Shown in pieces: positions 6,926 to 11,824 of a DNA stretch of 11,824 nt (the stretch's first letter is position 1; each line of letters opens with the position of its first letter). Both the position numbers and the translations under genes were made by a program. Under the pieces are notes generated by a model that was given only the letters and a program-made list of their open reading frames with translations, was not told the origin of the DNA and ran no database searches. The DNA is from CAZSDW01 sp964605705 (GTDB taxonomy: Bacteria > Fidelibacterota > UBA2242). The stretch spans positions 1 through 11,824 of the forward strand of contig CAZSDW010000071.1 of the NCBI GenBank assembly GCA_964605705.1, in the 5' to 3' direction.

Positions 6926-7675
6926 TCAATAAACTGTAGCTGGTACATTCAGGTTTTTCAGACGTTGACCGAGCTGAAGCAATTTGTCTTTGCTGACGGC
7001 TTCAATGGTTGGTGTCGGGTAACCGCGATCCAGGGTATATATCTGAACATGGATCGGTTGAATCTCGACAATTCTTTCGATCCACTGATTTATTGAATCA
7101 GGATTAAAATTGCCTTCCTTACCGGCGGTGAAGAGAGTCTGGATCGTTACATCTGCTAATGATTTTAAGCCTTTGATAATGTCTTCAAAGCGCACTTTCG
7201 GATGGGGACGATTAAAGCGGTTGAATGTTGGGAGATCACCGGCATCGAGTTTCATGATGCAGACGTCGAGCTCGTTCAACGCCCGTTTGACATGCTCAAA
7301 ATCGACAGTTGTCGAGTTGGACAATATTGCGACCTGTGCTTTGGGAGCGAATTGATCTCTGACGCTTTTAACGGTATCAACAATATCTTCGATGTCTGGA
7401 TGGAGGGTCGGTTCGCCATTTCCGGAGAAGGTGATATAGTCTGGTGTTTCGTTTAAATCGCGGAGTACTGTTTTCAGTTCGGAAATAACGATTGGTATTG
7501 GTGGATAAATCGCTGATCCAAGTTTTGAGTACTCCGTCCAGCCGTACTGACAGTAGAGACAGTCCAGCGTGCAGGTTTTTTGTTTGAATGGCAGCAGGTT
7601 GATTCCCAATGAACACCCCAGCCGACGGGAGTTGACCGGACCATAGATGATACTGTTCTGGAGATGAAGCAACAT
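6926..7675 (-). CDS. Radical SAM protein (COG0731-like)
   Basis: From the ATG at 7675 this is a 249-residue radical SAM enzyme. The CxxxCxxC cluster ligands are C35, C39 and C42 (CTLDCLYC). They are preceded by the family signature YGPVNSRRLGCSLGINLLP at 11-29. GNGEPT at 86-91 is the equivalent of the SAM-binding GGE motif. The architecture matches the group of stand-alone radical SAM proteins related to COG0731 (wyosine-synthesis-like), whose reaction is unknown in most bacteria; I do not assign tRNA modification. A TTG codon at 7711 would add 12 residues, but it lies directly beside a candidate -10 element and has no Shine-Dalgarno sequence. The ATG at 7675 has GGAAAG nine bases upstream and starts at the family's usual N-terminus. 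The gene is 110 bp upstream of the C_GCAxxG-family gene on the same strand. Confidence 0.88.
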   Translation of the reverse strand: MLLHLQNSIIYGPVNSRRLGCSLGINLLPFKQKTCTLDCLYCQYGWTEYSKLGSAIYPPIPIVISELKTVLRDLNETPDYITFSGNGEPTLHPDIEDIVDTVKSVRDQFAPKAQVAILSNSTTVDFEHVKRALNELDVCIMKLDAGDLPTFNRFNRPHPKVRFEDIIKGLKSLADVTIQTLFTAGKEGNFNPDSINQWIERIVEIQPIHVQIYTLDRGYPTPTIEAVSKDKLLQLGQRLKNLNVPATVY

Positions 7676-7684
7676 ACTGATGTT

Positions 7685-7690
7685 CTTTCC
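7685..7690 (-). promoter_or_regulatory. Ribosome-binding site fixing the radical SAM start
   Basis: GGAAAG on the minus strand, nine bases before the ATG at 7675. The competing in-frame TTG at 7711 has no such element. Two other genes here (starts at 7913 and 11698) show the same nine-base spacing. Confidence 0.6.
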
Positions 7691-7713
7691 ATTTTTTGAA
7701 ATCCACGACAATT

Positions 7714-7743
7714 ATTATGCCATGGATAAAAAAAAATCATCAA
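7714..7743 (-). promoter_or_regulatory. Candidate sigma70-like promoter for the radical SAM gene
   Basis: On the minus strand TTGATG (7743-7738, 4/6 to consensus) is followed after 18 bases by CATAAT (7719-7714, 5/6). Transcription would begin near 7706, giving a leader of about 30 nt before the ATG at 7675. It lies in the 237-bp divergent region between this gene and the plus-strand channel-like gene; no equally good plus-strand promoter was found there. Confidence 0.45.
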
Positions 7744-7898
7744 ACCCTCAAACAGGTCGGATGATTTATCGATTGGGCGTAATGATTTTCTCATGATGAA
7801 TAAAAGATTTTCAAATTCATATCAAAATTGAAAAATTGTCAGAAAGCCGGATTATCTTTTGGTACTCACTTGGAAAGTGACTAATTTTATCCCAGTCT

Positions 7899-7903
7899 GG
7901 GAG
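7899..7903 (+). promoter_or_regulatory. Ribosome-binding site fixing the channel-like gene start
   Basis: GGGAG nine bases before the ATG at 7913. An in-frame TTG at 7859 would add 18 residues but has no Shine-Dalgarno sequence. Confidence 0.6.
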
Positions 7904-7912
7904 ATTTGTCAT

Positions 7913-9196
7913 ATGATTCGTTTGATCTGGAAATATTGGAAACATTTTTTAATTGCAACCATCATTGCGGTTGCCTGGATTTCTTTTCTGCAGACAAGTA
8001 TGTTAGTCCATACCGGGCTTTCCCGTTATTTTGAAGCGCTCTATTTTTCACTGTCCCTGTTTATCATCAGTGGTATGGATATTGGATTGCCGTCAGGGGG
8101 TTCGCCTGTTGTTTTGACTTTGCTCTGGATCAGTTATTTTCTCGCGCCTTTGATGACTTTGAGCGTTGTCTATCAGGTAATTCAGGAAAAGGTGCTGAGT
8201 CATTTTTCACCGCGCTGGCACAATCATTCGGTCATCTGCGGATTGGGACGAAATGGTAAACTGATATATGACCTGGTATTGGAGCATGCTGATAAAAATC
8301 ACCGGATTGTGGTCATTGAAAAAGATCGCAATAATTCGCTGAGTGTTTTTCTGCGGAGAAGTAAAACGACCTGGTGGTTACAGGATGATTTTTCACAACT
8401 ATCGGTACTGCGCCGGGCAAATGTTCATCGGGCGAAGCGGGTTTATATTACCACGAATCAGGATATCACGAATCTGAACACTTTAGTTTCAATTCAGAAT
8501 ATGCGGGATCACCGGAAGGATTTGAAGACCTTCTTTCACCTGGGAAATCTCGGACTGCATGATTTATGGAAAGGCAGTTTTCTGACAGACCCGATGTATG
8601 CCGGAGTCAAGATTTTTAACGGTTATCAGGTAGTGACCAAACGTTTGTATCAGCGCTGGGTGCTGCAGCGTGATTATCTCAGTCCCAAAGGAAATATTTT
8701 TATCATTCTCGGGTACGGTCGATTCGGTCAGATGCTCTTCAACCATGTATCCGGTGATCCCGGGCGACAGACCAGTGATGACATTGTGGTGGTGACCCGC
8801 CGGATGAATATCGATCTGAAACGGCGCAAGTTTCAATGGGCGCAGCAACATGCTACCATGGGATGTTTTATTCATAATCCGATTGAAGGGGACGTGCATT
8901 CCTCGGATATCTGGGAAATTTTGGCGCAACTTATCCGCGATAGTAAAAAGAGCCCGATCCTCTTTATCTGTCGGGACAATGATATGGAAAATCTGGACCT
9001 GGCAGTAAATATGAAACTGGGTGGTCCCGAGGAATTACGCAAAGCCACTATCTTTTGCCGGCTATATGCTCTGACTGCCACTGAAATCAATGATATTCTC
9101 GAAAAAAGTATTACGCCGGAACAACCGCGTGATATTGTGATTTTTCCGATGCAGGCGGAACTCAAGGAAGCCTTCCACGAAGAATTGTTTGATTAG
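7913..9196 (+). CDS. Two-TM, double-RCK channel-like protein with atypical pore
   Basis: From the ATG at 7913 this is a 427-residue membrane protein of the RCK/TrkA-N ion channel type. It has two hydrophobic helices (about 12-28 and 66-88) flanking a pore-like segment. Two Rossmann domains follow, each with a dinucleotide-type loop: GLGRNG at 110-115 and GYGRFG at 267-272. This is the layout of two-TM K+ channels with tandem RCK domains. The pore segment, however, reads SGMDIGLPSGG (53-63) where a K+ channel has TVGYGD, so potassium selectivity cannot be assumed. Related bacterial proteins with degenerate pores and RCK-like domains are known, and the CASTOR/POLLUX channels of plants also use a non-standard filter. 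The basic stretch after TM2 fits a cytoplasmic RCK module. It is divergent from the radical SAM gene and convergent with the ABC permease, so it is probably transcribed alone. Confidence 0.82.
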   Translation: MIRLIWKYWKHFLIATIIAVAWISFLQTSMLVHTGLSRYFEALYFSLSLFIISGMDIGLPSGGSPVVLTLLWISYFLAPLMTLSVVYQVIQEKVLSHFSPRWHNHSVICGLGRNGKLIYDLVLEHADKNHRIVVIEKDRNNSLSVFLRRSKTTWWLQDDFSQLSVLRRANVHRAKRVYITTNQDITNLNTLVSIQNMRDHRKDLKTFFHLGNLGLHDLWKGSFLTDPMYAGVKIFNGYQVVTKRLYQRWVLQRDYLSPKGNIFIILGYGRFGQMLFNHVSGDPGRQTSDDIVVVTRRMNIDLKRRKFQWAQQHATMGCFIHNPIEGDVHSSDIWEILAQLIRDSKKSPILFICRDNDMENLDLAVNMKLGGPEELRKATIFCRLYALTATEINDILEKSITPEQPRDIVIFPMQAELKEAFHEELFD

Positions 9197-9241
9197 CTAA
9201 TCATTGTAAAACTTTAGGAACGGTCAACTCGTCCCGGGCAA

Positions 9242-9272
9242 TGTGAAGCGGAAGTCTTTCGCGAAGGTCACA
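9242..9272. terminator. Stem-loop between convergent genes, possible terminator
   Basis: TGTGA (9242-9246) pairs with TCACA (9268-9272). Inside, GCGGAA (9248-9253) pairs with TTTCGC (9257-9262) through one G.U wobble around a GTC loop. The structure sits in the 84-bp gap where the channel-like gene and the ABC permease converge, which is where a shared terminator would be expected. It has an internal asymmetry and no clear T-tract, so support is modest. Confidence 0.3.
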
Positions 9273-9280
9273 TCATACAA

Positions 9281-11698
9281 TTATTCATATTTCAACGCAT
9301 CCACCGGGTTTGCACGGGCAGCGCGGTAGGTTTGATTGCTGATGGTAAGAATTGCGATAATGCCAGCGATCAGCGTTGAGATCAGGAAACCGAGAACACT
9401 GTAGCTGATGCGATAGGCAAAATTTTGCAGCCAGTTGTGCATCAGGTAATATGAGACCGGGAGCGCAATTACGGCGGCAATTAGCACCAGTTTCAGGATA
9501 TCTTTGCAGAGTAAGGCGAAAATTCCCGGTACAGAAGCGCCCATCGCCTTGCGGATGCCGATTTCCTTGGTACGTTGTTCGGTTGTAAAGGATGCCAGAC
9601 CGAAGAGTCCCAGGCTGGCAATCAGGATCGCCAGAACCGAAAAGATTGTTACCAGTTGCCGGGTGCGCACTTCTGTTTGGTAATGCCGGTTGAAATCGTC
9701 ATCGAAGAAAACATATTCGAACGCCTGGTTGCCGGCATATTTATGCCAGGTGGCTTCGATCTGCCGGATGGCTTCCTGAGTATGATCGGGATCGATTCGC
9801 ACAGTGGTAGTTCTGCCCGCATTGAACCGATTAAAGAAATATGCCAACGGCTCAATCTTGCGGTGTAGAGACTGGTAGTGGAAATCCTTCATTACACCGA
9901 CAATTTCATGCTTGATTATTTCGTCGGCATTCTGCCCGGTTTGGGTCAGATACTTACCCACTGGGTCGGTAATGCCGAGAGTGCGGACAGCGGATTCATT
10001 CAGGACGACACCGGTTGAGTCGGCACCGCGCCCATTGATGAAATAACGTCCCTGGAGCATCTCAATTTTATAAGTGTCGGCAAAGTCTTTATCGGTGTTC
10101 ATGTTGTTCAGAAGTTTGCTGTCTTCATTAGCGCCTTCGCTGTGAGAGAAGACGCTGTTTCCGATACCGCGCCCGGGTATCGCCGAGCTGTTGGTGACAT
10201 TCAAGATCGCGGGATGTTCCAGCAATTCCTGTTTGAATGCCGCGAAGCTCTGGGCAATATCGTCGGTTTTTTCCACGACAATCAGGTTTTCTTTTTTAAA
10301 GCCAAGATCCCGGTTCTGCATATGGTTCAGCTGACGATAAATGATCAAACTGCCGGTGAAGAGAGCGATGGAGATCAGGAACTGAAATACTACCAGTATA
10401 CTGCGCAGAACCGCTTCACGCCCGCCTTTTTGCTTTTCGCCCTTCAGAACTTTCAAGGGACGGAAGGATGCCAGGTAGAATGCTGGGTAAATGCCGGCTA
10501 AACTGCCAACAATAATGGCAGTCAATATCAGGATCGGAATGACGTAAATATTCCCAAAGTAGTCCATTTTCAGTTGGACCTGAATCAGATTGCAGAAAGA
10601 CGGTAATGCCAACTGAACAATCACCAGCGCGATCAGCACGGCGATGGCGGTAATGATGATCGATTCGGTCAGGAACTGACTAATCAGGGGTGCTTTACCC
10701 GAGCCGAGAGTTTTACGGATCCCCACTTCCCGGGCACGGTTAGTAGAGCGGGCGGTTGCCAGGTTCATGAAGTTGATACAGGCGATGATCAGGATGAAAG
10801 CGGCGACGACTGAGAAAAGGATAATGTAGCTGTAATTTCCGCCCGGTTCGATTTCAAAGTCGAGTTTTGATTTCAGGTGAATGTCGGTGAGGGGCTGTAA
10901 ATAATATTCATAGGCGGCACCGTTGGCAACCAACTGATCCCAGGAGACTCCCAAAAACTGCTGGACCTGAGGACCTACATATTTATAAACCAAGGCGGGC
11001 AATTTATTTTCGAAATCTTTATAATCGGCGCCCTCCCTCAATAACACATAGGTGTGAAAGTTATTGCTGACCCATATGTCACTGTTGGCATCCTGATAAT
11101 GATTATAAGCTAAGAAGTCCAGATGAAAGTGACTGTTTTTCGGAAAATCCCTGATCACTCCTGTTACTTTCCAATCCCGGCGACGGTCGGCATTCAGAAT
11201 TTTGCCAATCGGGTTTTCATCGCCAAAATACTTGTTTGCCATCGACTCGGTTATGACTACGGAATTTGGTTCCAACAAGCAGGTTTTGGAATCTCCAAGC
11301 AGGAATTCCATGGAAAAAACATCGAAGAATGTGGAATCTACATGATAAAACAGCTCCTCGCTGAATGCCTTGTCCCCGTAGCGCAGGACTGGAAAACCAT
11401 AGCTCCGAATTCGTGTGGCGTTTTCTACTTCCGGGAATTCCGCCACAAGGGTTTTTGCCAGGGGTGCACAGCAGACCGAGCCGTTGAACTCATTTTCTCC
11501 GATAATGCCGTGCAGGGCGGCTCTGTAAATCCGGTCTGCTTTGCTGTTCCACCGATCATAACTGAGTTCGTACTGGAGATATAAAAGGATCAGAATACAG
11601 GCGGATAATCCGATCGCCAGCCCGATGATATTGATGACAGAATATACTTTATGATGGATCATGTTTCGAATTGCGACTTTGAAATAATTTTTAAACAT
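9281..11698 (-). CDS. MacB/FtsX-type ABC transporter permease
   Basis: This 805-residue inner-membrane permease has the duplicated FtsX layout. TM1 (20-41) follows the family's N-terminal MFKNYFKVAIRNM. A first MacB-type periplasmic domain (about 50-280) is followed by three TM helices (about 290-311, 345-366, 385-410). TM5 (432-454), a second periplasmic domain (about 460-675) and three more TM helices (about 680-705, 733-755, 770-788) complete it. The coupling segment that touches the ATPase occurs twice, as EVGIRKTLG (324-332) and EIGIRKAMG (712-720), showing the internal duplication. The C-terminus NPVDALKYE is typical. An in-frame ATG at 11815 would add 39 residues, but the ATG at 11698 has AAGGGG nine bases upstream and begins at the family N-terminus. 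Such permeases need a MacB/LolD-like ATPase, which is not in the window. Substrates are unknown; lipoprotein, peptide or antimicrobial export is possible. Confidence 0.9.
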   Translation of the reverse strand: MFKNYFKVAIRNMIHHKVYSVINIIGLAIGLSACILILLYLQYELSYDRWNSKADRIYRAALHGIIGENEFNGSVCCAPLAKTLVAEFPEVENATRIRSYGFPVLRYGDKAFSEELFYHVDSTFFDVFSMEFLLGDSKTCLLEPNSVVITESMANKYFGDENPIGKILNADRRRDWKVTGVIRDFPKNSHFHLDFLAYNHYQDANSDIWVSNNFHTYVLLREGADYKDFENKLPALVYKYVGPQVQQFLGVSWDQLVANGAAYEYYLQPLTDIHLKSKLDFEIEPGGNYSYIILFSVVAAFILIIACINFMNLATARSTNRAREVGIRKTLGSGKAPLISQFLTESIIITAIAVLIALVIVQLALPSFCNLIQVQLKMDYFGNIYVIPILILTAIIVGSLAGIYPAFYLASFRPLKVLKGEKQKGGREAVLRSILVVFQFLISIALFTGSLIIYRQLNHMQNRDLGFKKENLIVVEKTDDIAQSFAAFKQELLEHPAILNVTNSSAIPGRGIGNSVFSHSEGANEDSKLLNNMNTDKDFADTYKIEMLQGRYFINGRGADSTGVVLNESAVRTLGITDPVGKYLTQTGQNADEIIKHEIVGVMKDFHYQSLHRKIEPLAYFFNRFNAGRTTTVRIDPDHTQEAIRQIEATWHKYAGNQAFEYVFFDDDFNRHYQTEVRTRQLVTIFSVLAILIASLGLFGLASFTTEQRTKEIGIRKAMGASVPGIFALLCKDILKLVLIAAVIALPVSYYLMHNWLQNFAYRISYSVLGFLISTLIAGIIAILTISNQTYRAARANPVDALKYE

Positions 11699-11707
11699 AT
11701 TGAATTT

Positions 11708-11713
11708 CCCCTT
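11708..11713 (-). promoter_or_regulatory. Ribosome-binding site fixing the ABC permease start
   Basis: AAGGGG on the minus strand, nine bases before the ATG at 11698. It supports this start over the in-frame ATG at 11815, whose extra residues do not resemble the family. The remaining bases to the right edge (11714-11824) hold no other gene that I can see. Confidence 0.6.
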
Positions 11714-11824
11714 ACCACAAAACTTTTGGTGATAAAGTTCTGATAGGATAAATTCAAAAAAGATGTCATTGGGTACTATGTAATGAATAGTTGCAAACGC
11801 GCACAATATTTCCATTAATTAATC

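Noticed and set aside
7676..7711. Twelve-residue N-terminal extension of the radical SAM protein from a TTG codon
   Set aside because: It has no Shine-Dalgarno sequence, lies beside the candidate -10 box and goes beyond the usual family N-terminus; the ATG at 7675 is better supported.
7676..7912. Possible plus-strand promoter for the channel-like gene (TTGAAA near 7829 with a TATC-like -10)
   Set aside because: The spacing and the -10 match are both poor, so I did not list it as a feature.
10142..10501. 119-residue plus-strand frame, and a 153-residue one at 11123-11584, opposite the ABC permease
   Set aside because: Both lie inside the well-supported permease on the other strand and show no family features or ribosome-binding sites.
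11699..11815. 39-residue N-terminal extension of the ABC permease
   Set aside because: The internal ATG at 11698 has a clear ribosome-binding site and begins exactly at the family's conserved N-terminus.

Overview
The window is a compact stretch of bacterial chromosome with nine protein genes. It has no RNA genes, CRISPR arrays, insertion sequences or other mobile DNA that I can see. Several features suggest a Gram-negative member of the FCB/Calditrichota-like assemblage: the 800-residue FtsX/MacB-type permease with its characteristic N-terminus, the CsgG-like secreted protein, the AT-leaning composition and an HPP-TrkH-TrkA cluster. Clear Shine-Dalgarno sequences and sigma70-like promoter candidates argue against a typical Bacteroidetes genome, which usually lacks strong SDs. 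The taxonomic placement is an inference from protein style only.

Layout, left to right. Positions 1-417 hold no convincing gene, only a hairpin that may terminate transcription and the leader of the next gene. Positions 418-2700 (+) encode a secreted protein joining a CsgG/TolB-N-like domain to a von Willebrand factor A domain and a long Pro/Lys-rich tail. A short convergent gap follows. A tightly packed minus-strand operon then reads HPP-family membrane protein (5512-5009), TrkH potassium translocation subunit (5005-3497) and TrkA-type RCK regulator (3474-2794). Upstream, on the same strand, lie a RarD-type EamA permease (6521-5637), a shortened C_GCAxxG_C_C-family protein (6815-6534) and a radical SAM protein (7675-6926). 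A divergent promoter region separates these from a plus-strand two-TM, two-RCK channel-like protein (7913-9196). After a short convergent gap, a minus-strand MacB/FtsX-like ABC permease (11698-9281) fills the right end.

How the genes fit together. The clearest functional theme is potassium or cation handling. TrkH and TrkA form a Trk/Ktr-type uptake system, HPP is joined to TrkH by a 3-nt gap, and a second RCK-bearing membrane protein with a non-canonical pore lies about 3 kb away. The other genes (VWA protein, RarD, radical SAM, ABC permease) look like ordinary neighbours with no clear shared pathway.

The points most worth a second look are the C_GCAxxG family member that lacks its namesake redox core, the CsgG-VWA fusion, the HPP-TrkH-TrkA coupling, and the channel-like protein without a TVGYG filter. 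I did not find a clearly new multi-gene system.
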